NCBI RefSeq assembly: GCF_014172375.1
Contig: NZ_WNXD01000002.1
Coordinates: 1,178,001-1,242,000 of the forward strand
Origin: Pedobacter planticolens
GTDB lineage: Bacteria > Bacteroidota > Bacteroidia > Sphingobacteriales > Sphingobacteriaceae
Length of the DNA stretch: 64,000 nucleotides
Reading direction: 5' to 3'
Part shown: positions 53,595-60,977 of the stretch, one piece after another
Layout of the letters: every line of letters begins with the position of its first letter
Numbering within the stretch: the first letter of the stretch is position 1
The notes under the pieces: model-generated
What the model was told of the DNA's origin: nothing
What the model saw: the letters and a program-made list of their open reading frames with translations, nothing else
Databases searched by the model: none
Position numbers and translations under genes: made by a program

Positions 53595-53640
53595 AAAGCT
53601 GTATTAGTTTCTCTATTTAAGGGTGATTAATACAGCTTTT
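53595..53640 (+). terminator. Terminator of the DUF937-like gene
   Basis: AAAGCTGTATTA pairs with TAATACAGCTTTT across a loop of about 20 bases, with a T-rich end, 20 bases after the stop. Confidence 0.85.
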
Positions 53641-53692
53641 GTATGTTTTAACTATATTTAGAAAACAGTTTAACGATCAAATAAATCGCATC

Positions 53693-55000
53693 ATGATAAA
53701 AAAGCTACTCTTTTTAACACTATTAATTGCTCCATTTTTTCTATTTGCTCAAAATAACCCTCAGAAAGTAGAAGTCGCGAAACGTGCTGATGCTATAACA
53801 GAGAAAGTAATCAATTGGCGACGAGATTTTCATGAACATCCAGAATTGGGCAATTTAGAAATCCGCACTGCGGGAATTGTTGCCGAACATTTAAAAAGTT
53901 TAGGAATAGAAGTAAAGACAGGCGTAGCCAAAACTGGTGTTGTTGGTATTTTAAGAGGAGGGAAACCTGGGCCAGTTGTAGCATTAAGAGCCGATATGGA
54001 TGCTTTGCCAGTTACAGAACGAGTTCCTTTAGCTTTTGCATCTAAAGTTAAAACGATGTATAACGGACAGGAAGTTGGTGTAATGCATGCTTGCGGACAT
54101 GATTCTCACGTAGCCATGCTAATGGGAGTTGCAGAAATATTAGCAGGAATGAAAAAGGATTTGGCAGGAACAGTTAAATTCATTTTTCAACCAGCAGAAG
54201 AAGGGGTGCCAGTAGGTGAAGAAGGCGGAGCAGAGCTGATGGTAAAAGAAGGCGTTTTAGAAAACCCGAAAGTGGATGTCATTTTTGGTTTACACATTAA
54301 CTCGCAAACTCCCGTTGGAGATTTAACCTATCGCCCGGGTGGTACAATGGCTGCGGTTAATGATATGAAAATTACCATTATGGGTAAACAAGCACATGGT
54401 GCTTACCCATGGAGTAGCATAGACCCAGTTGTAGTAGCAGCGCAAATCATTACTAATTTGCAAACAATTGTAAGCAGAAATTTAAACATTACCGAAAACC
54501 CCGGTGTAGTTACCATTGGAGCTATACATGGCGGAGTGCGCTCTAACATTATTCCAGAAAAGGTAGAGATGTTAGGTACAGTGCGTACGTTTAGCAAAGC
54601 TGATGAGGCTATGTTTATTGATCGCATTAAAACCATTGTTACTAAAACAGCTGAAGCGAATGGAGCAAAAGCAGAAGTAGCAATTCCATACAGTTCTCAT
54701 TATCCAGTAACGTTTAATGATGTAGCTTTAACCGAAAAGATGTTGCCAAGCTTACAGGGAACTGCCGGAGCAGCCAATGTAAAATTAAAACCTCCGGTAA
54801 CTGGCGCAGAAGATTTTTCTTTCTATCAGGAAAAAGTATCAGGTCTTTTCTTCTTTTTAGGGGCAATGCCCAAAGGAGGCGATCCTTTAAAGGCACCTTC
54901 TCATCATACACCAGATTTTTTCATTGATGAAAGCAGTTTCAATCTAGGAGTTAAGGCATTGTGCAACTTAACGCTTGATTATATGGCGATGAAGAAATAG
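53693..55000 (+). CDS. M20-family amidohydrolase with signal peptide
   Basis: 435 residues from the ATG at 53693, which gives a signal peptide (LLFLTLLIAPFFLFAQ). It is a paralogue of the product of 37981-39162, with the same blocks: WRRDFHEHPELG, RADMDALPVTE, MHACGHDSHVAML, FQPAEEG, GLHINSQ, GAYPWSSIDPV and a C-terminal GAEDFSFY metal block. It is an exported version of the same type of enzyme, presumably cleaving acylated amino acids or peptides in the periplasm. Its end is about 180 bases before a small gene on the other strand. Confidence 0.92.
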   Translation: MIKKLLFLTLLIAPFFLFAQNNPQKVEVAKRADAITEKVINWRRDFHEHPELGNLEIRTAGIVAEHLKSLGIEVKTGVAKTGVVGILRGGKPGPVVALRADMDALPVTERVPLAFASKVKTMYNGQEVGVMHACGHDSHVAMLMGVAEILAGMKKDLAGTVKFIFQPAEEGVPVGEEGGAELMVKEGVLENPKVDVIFGLHINSQTPVGDLTYRPGGTMAAVNDMKITIMGKQAHGAYPWSSIDPVVVAAQIITNLQTIVSRNLNITENPGVVTIGAIHGGVRSNIIPEKVEMLGTVRTFSKADEAMFIDRIKTIVTKTAEANGAKAEVAIPYSSHYPVTFNDVALTEKMLPSLQGTAGAANVKLKPPVTGAEDFSFYQEKVSGLFFFLGAMPKGGDPLKAPSHHTPDFFIDESSFNLGVKALCNLTLDYMAMKK

Positions 55001-55183
55001 AAAAGATGTTGAAATGTTGCAAGGTTTGAAGGCTGAAAAGTTTTGGATGCATAGTAAGTTGCTTAGCAATAGATGAGTAAAAAATATAGTTTGTACGCTT
55101 AAAACATTTCAATAGTGTAACTTTCAAACTTTACAACAGTAACATAAACTTAAGCAAAGCTTAAAACCAAATGCACAAGTACA

Positions 55184-55414
55184 CTAGCTTGTACCCTTTG
55201 TTGGTTTGTTCTCATTTTCAATCTCTTGGGTTATCCAATATTGCTCTCGCGTTATGCCATAGTAAATACAAACATGGTCTACCGTTAATTTTTTTGGGTG
55301 GGTAATTCTAAAGGTTTGCTTAAGCACTTTTAATTCGCGAAAGCTAGTTGTTTCACCACAGTCCAATAACATCATAATGTTATTGGAATAAACGAAAATT
55401 TTATTGTTGCTCAT
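55184..55414 (-). CDS. Small hypothetical protein (about 76 aa)
   Basis: From the ATG at 55414 (MSNNKIFVYSN); the frame goes back to a GTG at 55483. I do not recognise a family. The composition is mixed, with IMMLLDCGETTSFRELK and TVDHVCIYYGITREQYWI; two cysteines. It faces the direct-repeat and palindrome-rich region upstream (55484-55840), which could hold its promoter. A real but unknown small gene is likely; confidence is limited by the short length. Confidence 0.5.
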   Translation of the reverse strand: MSNNKIFVYSNNIMMLLDCGETTSFRELKVLKQTFRITHPKKLTVDHVCIYYGITREQYWITQEIENENKPTKGTS

Positions 55415-55547
55415 AGTAGTTGATTTATTATTTTTTTGTTGCTGTTCATTTGTAGTTTTTCTGCTTAATTTAAAGGTGTACACCTATATATGTTCGACAA
55501 GAAATGGATATAATCTATCGAACAAACACAATTGTATAGCAAACAAT

Positions 55548-55673
55548 GCCTTAAGTAGAGTAAACTATTGATATAATACGCAAGATGTGAGCCATAATAC
55601 GATAAGAAATGCCTTAAGTAGAGCAAACTATTGACATAATACGCTAGATGTTGTCCATAATATGGTAAGAAAA
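55548..55673. repeat. Two 63-bp direct repeats
   Basis: Copies at 55548-55610 and 55611-55673 both start GCCTTAAGTAGAG, then YAAACTATTGAYATAATACG, then WAGATGT and CCATAATA, with a few differences. They are adjacent with no spacer, so a recent tandem duplication is likely. Confidence 0.88.
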
Positions 55674-55678
55674 GCCTT

Positions 55679-55715
55679 TTTCCTGTCAGGAAATGTTCTT
55701 TTCCTGTCGGGAAAA
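55679..55715. promoter_or_regulatory. Two palindromes 21 bp apart, candidate operator pair
   Basis: TTTCCTGTCAGGAAA (55679-55693) and TTTTCCTGTCGGGAAAA (55699-55715) have nearly the same sequence and centres 21 bases apart, two helical turns, so a dimeric protein could bind both on one DNA face. No protein is identified. They lie upstream of the small gene at 55184 (minus) and about 300 bases before prfB. Confidence 0.45.
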
Positions 55716-55803
55716 CTGAAAGTTAAATAAGTGTATATGTGGTTTTAAATAGCTGTTAGGGTATTTTTGGGGTAAAATTGTGTAATAAGCTACCCAATAA
55801 AAG

Positions 55804-55886
55804 ACTTTCAAATCCTTCAATTTACTTTCAAATCTTTCAATTATTGATAAATACTATTCAAACCCTTCCAAATCCTTTAATTTACT
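55804..55886. repeat. Short AT-rich direct repeats
   Basis: ACTTTCAAATCCTTCAATTT (55804-55823) and ACTTTCAAATCTTTCAATTA (55824-55843) are adjacent near-copies of 20 bases; TTCCAAATCCTTTAATTTAC (55867-55886) is a third, looser version. Confidence 0.7.
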
Positions 55887-56013
55887 GTTATGGTCAATTC
55901 CGTTTTCTGCGTGCCATAGAATACCATTTAGTCTATTAGGGATTTGTATAAGAGTTGATTAATTATAGGGCAATGAAGAAATAAAACCTAAAACGTTTTC
56001 TATATTTGCTAGC

Positions 56014-57088
56014 ATGACTAAAGAATTAATTCAGGATTTAAGGGACAGAGTAACGTCGCTGAGGAGGTATCTTTGACGTTGAAAACCGACTAGAAGATAT
56101 TCGTATTGAGCAAGAACTTACCTTGCAACCAAATTTTTGGGATGACCCGAAAAAAGCCGAAAAACATATTGCAGAAATTAATTCTAAAAAGATCTGGACA
56201 GATGGTTGGCAAAAAGCCAATGCTGCTGTAGAAGATGTGGAAGTGCTGTTTGAATTTTTTCAAAGTGGCGATGCTACTGAACAAGAACTTCAAGAACAAT
56301 TTGATTTAAGCTTAAAAGCTGTTGAAGATTTGGAGTTGAAGAACATGCTCAAAACCAAACAAGATTCATTAAATGCAGTGGTTCAAATTACAGCAGGCGC
56401 AGGCGGAACAGAAAGTTGCGACTGGGCATACATGCTAATGCGCATGTATTTAATGTGGGCAGAGAAAAATGGCTATAAAGTAACAGAGCAAGATTATCAA
56501 GAAGGAGAGGTTGCGGGTATTAAATCGGTAACTATTGAAATTGCAGGCGAGTTTGCCTACGGTTACCTAAAAGGAGAAAATGGTGTTCATCGTTTGGTGC
56601 GCATTTCTCCATTCGATTCAAATGCCCGTCGACATACTTCATTTGCATCCGTTTACGTATATCCGTTAGTAGATGATACGATACAAATAGATATTAATCC
56701 GGCAGATGTAGAATTCGAAACGTTTAGAGCAGGTGGCGCTGGTGGACAAAACGTAAACAAAGTTGAAACTGCAGTTCGTTTATACCACAAACCTTCTGGT
56801 ATTATCATTAAAAATCAAGAATCTAGATCACAATTACAAAATAAGGAAAATGCTTTACGTTTGTTGAAGTCACAATTGTATGAAATAGAGCAACGCAAAC
56901 GCGATGAAGAAACGGCTTTAATTGAAGGCTCTAAAAAGAAAATTGAATGGGGTTCGCAAATTAGAAGTTATGTTTTGGATGATAGACGAGTAAAAGATCA
57001 CCGAACAAATTATCAAACCTCTAATCCTCAGGCAGTACTTGATGGAGATATAAACGAGTTTCTTAAAGCGTATTTAATGGAGTTTTAA
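56014..57088 (+). CDS. prfB: Peptide chain release factor 2, with programmed +1 frameshift
   Basis: The ATG at 56014 opens a frame [20 protein letters not shown] that stops at TGA 56074-56076. An AGGAGG (56062-56067) and CTTTGAC (56071-56077) make the known RF2 frameshift site: pausing at the TGA, the ribosome slips +1 and reads GAC. The rest (56075-57088, 338 codons) carries RF2 blocks: [43 protein letters not shown] and the catalytic GGQ ([15 protein letters not shown]). RF2 ends translation at UGA and UAA. The frameshift makes synthesis self-controlled. Written as join 56014-56073, 56075-57088. Confidence 0.97.
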
Positions 57089-57197
57089 GAGAGATGTGAG
57101 TATTGAGATATGAGATTTGAGACGAAACAATTCGACAATTTATCAATTCAGCAATGATAATTATTTTTAATACTTTTAAACTGTAATAAATCATCCG

Positions 57198-58112
57198 ATG
57201 AAACAACTATTCATTTTTGTATTTTCTCTTTTTATAGTAATGGAAGTAAACGCACAGCAAGTTATTCCACTTTATAACGGTGCAATTCCTGGAGCGAAAA
57301 CCCCACCTTCAGATTATAAAGAAACATCCGTAGCAGGTACAGACGGTGTGGTGAGAGTTAGTAAAGTTACCGACCCATCGTTAATTGCTTATATACCTGC
57401 CAAACCAAATGGTACAGCAGTAATTATTTGTCCTGGTGGAGGATATGGTATTTTAGCCATTGATAAAGAAGGACATAATGTGGCCAAAAAATTCAACGAA
57501 GTTGGAATAACAGCTTTTGTGTTAAAGTACCGTTTGCCAAGCGATTTAATTATGGATGATAAATCGATGGGACCATTGCAAGATGCATTGCAAGCTATTT
57601 ATTTAGTGCGTAAAAATGCCAATGTGTGGGGAATAAATCCTGCTAAAATTGGTATCATGGGTTTTTCTGCAGGTGGACATTTAGCAGCTAGTTTAAGTGT
57701 ACATTACAACGACATGAAAGTTCAAAATCAAGAGAATATTAGTTTACGACCAGATTTCTCTTTGTTAATTTATCCGGTAATTACTTTTGGAAGCTATACC
57801 CATGCTGGTTCAGTTAAAAACTTATTGGGCGAACAACCTACAGATGCTCAACGACGTTATTTCTCTTCCGAACTTCATATCAATGCACAAACTCCGCCAG
57901 CATTTTTAGTGCATGCTAATAACGATGGTACAGTGCCTGTTAAAAATAGTTTAGCGTACGATGAAGCTTTAGCCAAAAATAAAGTGCCAGCAGAAATGCA
58001 TATTTACCAAGCAGGCGGACATGGCTTTGGATTAAATAACAAAACCACAAAAGAAAACTGGTTTGAAACACTTAAAAATTGGATGCGAGCCAATAATCTG
58101 TTGTCAGAATAA
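57198..58112 (+). CDS. Alpha/beta hydrolase (esterase-like)
   Basis: 304 residues with a signal peptide (FIFVFSLFIVMEVNAQQ). Typical blocks are IICPGGGYGILAIDKEGHNVA (oxyanion region), FVLKYRLPSD, IGIMGFSAGGHLAASLS with the nucleophile Ser, and a C-terminal HANNDGTVP (Asp) and GGHGFGL (His). This is the pattern of acetylxylan-esterase-like or BD-FAE-like hydrolases that deacylate plant polysaccharides. It overlaps nothing and is followed after 3 bases by the FMN reductase gene. The substrate is not known. Confidence 0.9.
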   Translation: MKQLFIFVFSLFIVMEVNAQQVIPLYNGAIPGAKTPPSDYKETSVAGTDGVVRVSKVTDPSLIAYIPAKPNGTAVIICPGGGYGILAIDKEGHNVAKKFNEVGITAFVLKYRLPSDLIMDDKSMGPLQDALQAIYLVRKNANVWGINPAKIGIMGFSAGGHLAASLSVHYNDMKVQNQENISLRPDFSLLIYPVITFGSYTHAGSVKNLLGEQPTDAQRRYFSSELHINAQTPPAFLVHANNDGTVPVKNSLAYDEALAKNKVPAEMHIYQAGGHGFGLNNKTTKENWFETLKNWMRANNLLSE

Positions 58113-58115
58113 ACT

Positions 58116-58649
58116 GTGATTGCTAAAAAGAAAATATTCGCAATTATTGGAAGTACGAGGGCGAATTCTTCCAACCTTAGGTTGGTTACTAAAATAAAAA
58201 CACTCACAAAAGACATTTTCGATCTTACTGTTTTTGAAGGAATTTCGAGTCTTCCACACTTTAATCCAGATATTGACGGTGAAAATCCACCAACAACTAT
58301 TGCTAACTTTCGACAAAAGATTGCTGAAGCAGATGGCGTAATTATTTGTACACCAGAATATGTTTTCAGCTTACCAGGAAGTTTAAAGAATGCAATTGAA
58401 TGGTGTGTTTCTACAACGGTTTTTTCTCAAAAATCTGTTGGATTAATTACGGCCTCAGCTTCTGGAGATAAAGCGAATGAAGAACTTCAACTAATTATGC
58501 AAACCCTTGAAACTAAATTTAATGAAGATACTGTTTTGCTTATTAAAGGAATTAAAGGGAAAATTAACGATCAATTGGAAATTGCAGACCCAGAAACATT
58601 AGCTAATGTGTTAAAATTTATAACTGCTTTTCACAACTTACTCCGATAA
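58116..58649 (+). CDS. NADPH-dependent FMN reductase-like flavoprotein
   Basis: 177 residues from a GTG start. IFAIIGSTRANSSNL is the phosphate-binding loop for FMN, and TPEYVFSLPGSLKNAIEWC with VGLITASASGD are the usual flavin-contact blocks of the NADPH-dependent FMN reductase/azoreductase group. The 3-base spacing to the esterase suggests an operon. The 3' end overlaps the convergent SirB1 gene by 12 bases. Confidence 0.9.
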   Translation: MIAKKKIFAIIGSTRANSSNLRLVTKIKTLTKDIFDLTVFEGISSLPHFNPDIDGENPPTTIANFRQKIAEADGVIICTPEYVFSLPGSLKNAIEWCVSTTVFSQKSVGLITASASGDKANEELQLIMQTLETKFNEDTVLLIKGIKGKINDQLEIADPETLANVLKFITAFHNLLR

Positions 58650-59495
58650 AATTTCTTGAAGTTGCTTAAGTTCTTCCACCTTTTCTGCAGAACCTAAATT
58701 CTCATAAGCAGAAATAAGATTACGAATAATGCGACGGATAATTTCTGTATTGCTACACGGCGAATAAAACCCTGGTTGTGGCTCTAAATTAAGTTGACGT
58801 AAAAACTGATCTACATCGTGTTTGCCAAAAATGGCACCTTTATTAAATGCATTAATGTAAAAGAGCACACCGTATTCTTTTTCAGCATTACTTTCATCTA
58901 TATAACCCAAAATAAAATGCTGCGGTAAATTTACCCCATAAACAGGAATATCCAATTTTTGAGCTAGCGTAGCATAAATAATCGCTAAGGATATTTGATT
59001 TCCTTTTTTACTTTCTAAAACCTGATTTAAGTAAGAATTTTGTGGATCATGATGATTTTTAGTATTGCCACCAAAACCATACTGATTATAAAAAACATGG
59101 TTAATGAGCTTAATCTTTTCAATAGAACTCATTTCGTGTTGCAAACCTACCCAAATTTCACGTTTAATGTCTTCAATTTGGTTAATTACGGCTTGCTCAT
59201 CCAAATCAGGATATTGATAACGATTAATAATTAAAGCGCCCTGCAATAAATCAAAAGCACCACTTTGGTACCATAAATTAAGATCTTCTTTAACGTTATT
59301 AAACTGAATGGTGTGAACAATGTTTTCAATACGTTCTTGCAGTAAAGTGTCTAAAGATTGCTCCCAAGCACTTTCTAAATAGGTAATTACTTCGTTTCCA
59401 TAATTTAACAGACGTTCTTGCACATGCTGATAAACTTCCTCATCAGGATCATCTAATAATTTAACTAAAGCATCTATTTCTGCAAGATTTTCCAT
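58638..59495 (-). CDS. SirB1-family transglutaminase-like protein
   Basis: 285 residues. A helical N-terminus is followed by the SirB1/Transglut_core2 block: INHVFYNQYGFGGN, DPQNSYLNQVLESKKGNQISLAIIYATLAQKLDIPVYGVNLPQHFIL (only parts quoted here), ending with a tetratricopeptide-like helix pair. The cysteine of active transglutaminases is replaced (KGNQISLA), as in other SirB1 proteins, so no enzymatic role is implied. It is divergent from the methyltransferase gene. Confidence 0.87.
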   Translation of the reverse strand: MENLAEIDALVKLLDDPDEEVYQHVQERLLNYGNEVITYLESAWEQSLDTLLQERIENIVHTIQFNNVKEDLNLWYQSGAFDLLQGALIINRYQYPDLDEQAVINQIEDIKREIWVGLQHEMSSIEKIKLINHVFYNQYGFGGNTKNHHDPQNSYLNQVLESKKGNQISLAIIYATLAQKLDIPVYGVNLPQHFILGYIDESNAEKEYGVLFYINAFNKGAIFGKHDVDQFLRQLNLEPQPGFYSPCSNTEIIRRIIRNLISAYENLGSAEKVEELKQLQEILSE

Positions 59496-59539
59496 TAAAA
59501 ATGCAAATTACAATTTTCTGTTTGCCTATTTTTGCGACT

Positions 59540-60322
59540 ATGGTTTTTCAATTCTTCGCCGACTATCTACAACATCGTTTTACTGCCAAAAGTAGACACG
59601 GTACGCATTCGCCCTTTGTTTATAAGCTAACTGATGAGGTAATTTACGATTATTCTGCAAAAAAAGTATATAACAGCATTGAAGATCAGCGAAAAAAACT
59701 TTTAAATGACGATAGGTTAATCACCGTAACTGATTTAGGTGCAGGTTCGCATTTAAATAAAAACCGTACAAAGAAAGTAAGTCAAATAGCAAAGAATGCC
59801 TTAAAGAACCCACGTTTAGCACAGCTGATTTATCGATTAGTCGTAAATCAAAATCCACAAAATGTGATCGAGTTAGGTACTTGTTTAGGTATTACAACTG
59901 CATATTTAGCCAAGGCAGCACCAGAAGCAACCATTCTAACAATAGAAGGATGTCCAGAAACTGCTGCGGTGGCTTATCAAAACTTTACTGAACTCGGTTT
60001 AAACAACATCGAATTACAAGTAGGTAATTTTAATGACCTTTTGCCAAAGGCGATAAACGACGCTGAGAAATTAGACTTTGTTTATATAGACGGTAATCAT
60101 ACCAAAGAAGCAACGCTGAATTACTTTAATTGGTGCTTGCCAAAAATCCACGAAAACTCACTGCTTATTTTTGATGATATTTATTGGAGCAAAGGCATGA
60201 AAGAAGCTTGGGAAGAAATTAAAAACCATCCTCAAGTTGCTATTACTATCGATTTATTTTGGATAGGCTTAGTTTATTTCAAAAAAGGACAAGCTAAAGA
60301 GCATTTCAAGATTAAGTTCTAA
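59540..60322 (+). CDS. Class I SAM-dependent methyltransferase
   Basis: 260 residues from the ATG at 59540 (MVFQFFADYLQHRFTAKSRHGTHSPF); the ATG at 59501 would add a hydrophobic stretch with no family support. The SAM-binding region is VIELGTCLGITTAYLAKA, the acidic loop is TILTIEGCPETAAVA, and FVYIDGNHTKEATLNYF is the typical D/N block of the O-methyltransferase-like Methyltransf_24 group. A N-terminal extension of about 80 residues precedes it. The substrate is unknown. Confidence 0.88.
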   Translation: MVFQFFADYLQHRFTAKSRHGTHSPFVYKLTDEVIYDYSAKKVYNSIEDQRKKLLNDDRLITVTDLGAGSHLNKNRTKKVSQIAKNALKNPRLAQLIYRLVVNQNPQNVIELGTCLGITTAYLAKAAPEATILTIEGCPETAAVAYQNFTELGLNNIELQVGNFNDLLPKAINDAEKLDFVYIDGNHTKEATLNYFNWCLPKIHENSLLIFDDIYWSKGMKEAWEEIKNHPQVAITIDLFWIGLVYFKKGQAKEHFKIKF

Positions 60323-60327
60323 TCTCT

Positions 60328-60360
60328 AGTCATTGCGAGCATAGCGAAGCAATCTTTCTT
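60328..60360. repeat. CGTCATTGCGA...GAAGCAATCT repeat, half copy
   Basis: AGTCATTGCGAGCATAGCGA then AGCAATCTTTCTTGC. It is one arm of the family seen at 42518 and 46367, and lies directly behind the methyltransferase stop. Confidence 0.85.
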
Positions 60361-60397
60361 GCTATTTACCTACCGGTTGGTGTCTCACCCACCGAAA

Positions 60398-60462
60398 TTT
60401 TAGCCGCAGATGCGCAGATTATTTCTTTTGTTCATTTTTAATCTGCGCATCTGCGGCTAAAA
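60398..60462. repeat. 24-bp perfect inverted repeat
   Basis: TTTTAGCCGCAGATGCGCAG (from 60398) and its exact reverse complement CTGCGCATCTGCGGCTAAAA (ending at 60462) extend to 24 bases per arm, with a 17-base loop at 60422-60438. The run of T after the second arm is absent, so it is more a repeat element than a terminator. Confidence 0.88.
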
Positions 60463-60575
60463 CAATTATCACATCTTTATCTATCGAATGGTATCTTTTA
60501 TTTATTACCATAATTATAGTTGAGTAAAATTATTTATCTGATAATCAGTTAATTAATCATTATAACGTATTTTTT

Positions 60576-60587
60576 AGTTGTATAACT
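60576..60587 (+). promoter_or_regulatory. Candidate BlaI operator or promoter region
   Basis: AGTTGTATAACT is a perfect 12-base palindrome 26 bases before the blaI-like start, directly after a TATTTTTT (60568-60575) resembling a Bacteroidota -7 box. BlaI/MecI repressors bind a TACA-N-TGTA type dyad and control their own operon; this dyad is not that sequence, so the call is tentative. Confidence 0.3.
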
Positions 60588-60612
60588 GAAAATTAAGTTA
60601 TAGCTTTAGTCT

Positions 60613-60975
60613 ATGGAAGAATTAACTAAGGCAGAAGAACGCATCATGCAAGTTTTATGGAAACTACAAAATGCATTCGTTAAAGATATCATCGACGAAT
60701 TGGAGGAGGAACCCAAACCACCATACAACACCATTTCGTCTATTGTTAGGCTTTTAGAAAAGAAAGGGTATGTAAGCTATAAAGCATATGGCAAAACCTA
60801 CGAGTATTTTCCAGCCATCAGTAAAGAAGATTATACCAAAACCACTTTCTCCAAATTGTTTTCAGGTTATTTCGATAATTCGCCAACAAGCCTATTGTCA
60901 TTTATGGTAAAAGAAGAAAAATTAAGTGATAAGGATATCGAAGAGTTAAAAGCATTAATTAATAAAAAATCATAG
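60613..60975 (+). CDS. BlaI/MecI-family transcriptional repressor
   Basis: 120 residues. LTKAEERIMQVLWKLQNAFVKDIIDEL and YNTISSIVRLLEKKGYVSYKAYGKTYEYFPAIS form the winged helix typical of BlaI/MecI. The C-terminal dimerisation part is present (LSFMVKEEKLSDKDIEELKALI). The family represses its operon until a partner M56 protease triggers its removal; here an M56 gene starts 2 bases after the stop, matching the two-gene module. Confidence 0.93.
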   Translation: MEELTKAEERIMQVLWKLQNAFVKDIIDELEEEPKPPYNTISSIVRLLEKKGYVSYKAYGKTYEYFPAISKEDYTKTTFSKLFSGYFDNSPTSLLSFMVKEEKLSDKDIEELKALINKKS

Positions 60976-60977
60976 GT

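Larger units (their letters stand above)
55415..56013. other. 600-base intergenic region with several repeat types
   Basis: No gene is visible. It holds two 63-bp direct repeats (55548-55673), two similar palindromes (55679-55693 and 55699-55715), and short AT-rich direct repeats (55804-55843 with a third variant at 55867-55886). It separates the small gene from prfB and is the most structured non-coding stretch in the right half. Confidence 0.7.

Noticed and set aside
55804..55886. Riboswitch or structured RNA before prfB
   Set aside because: The stretch consists of AT-rich direct repeats without stable stems, and no known class is matched.
56014..57088. prfB as a broken gene because of the early TGA
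   Set aside because: The AGGAGG and CTTTGAC context is the known RF2 frameshift signal, so the stop is programmed.
58638..59495. Active transglutaminase or protease
   Set aside because: The block where the catalytic Cys is expected has none (KGNQISLA); SirB1 proteins are not known as enzymes.
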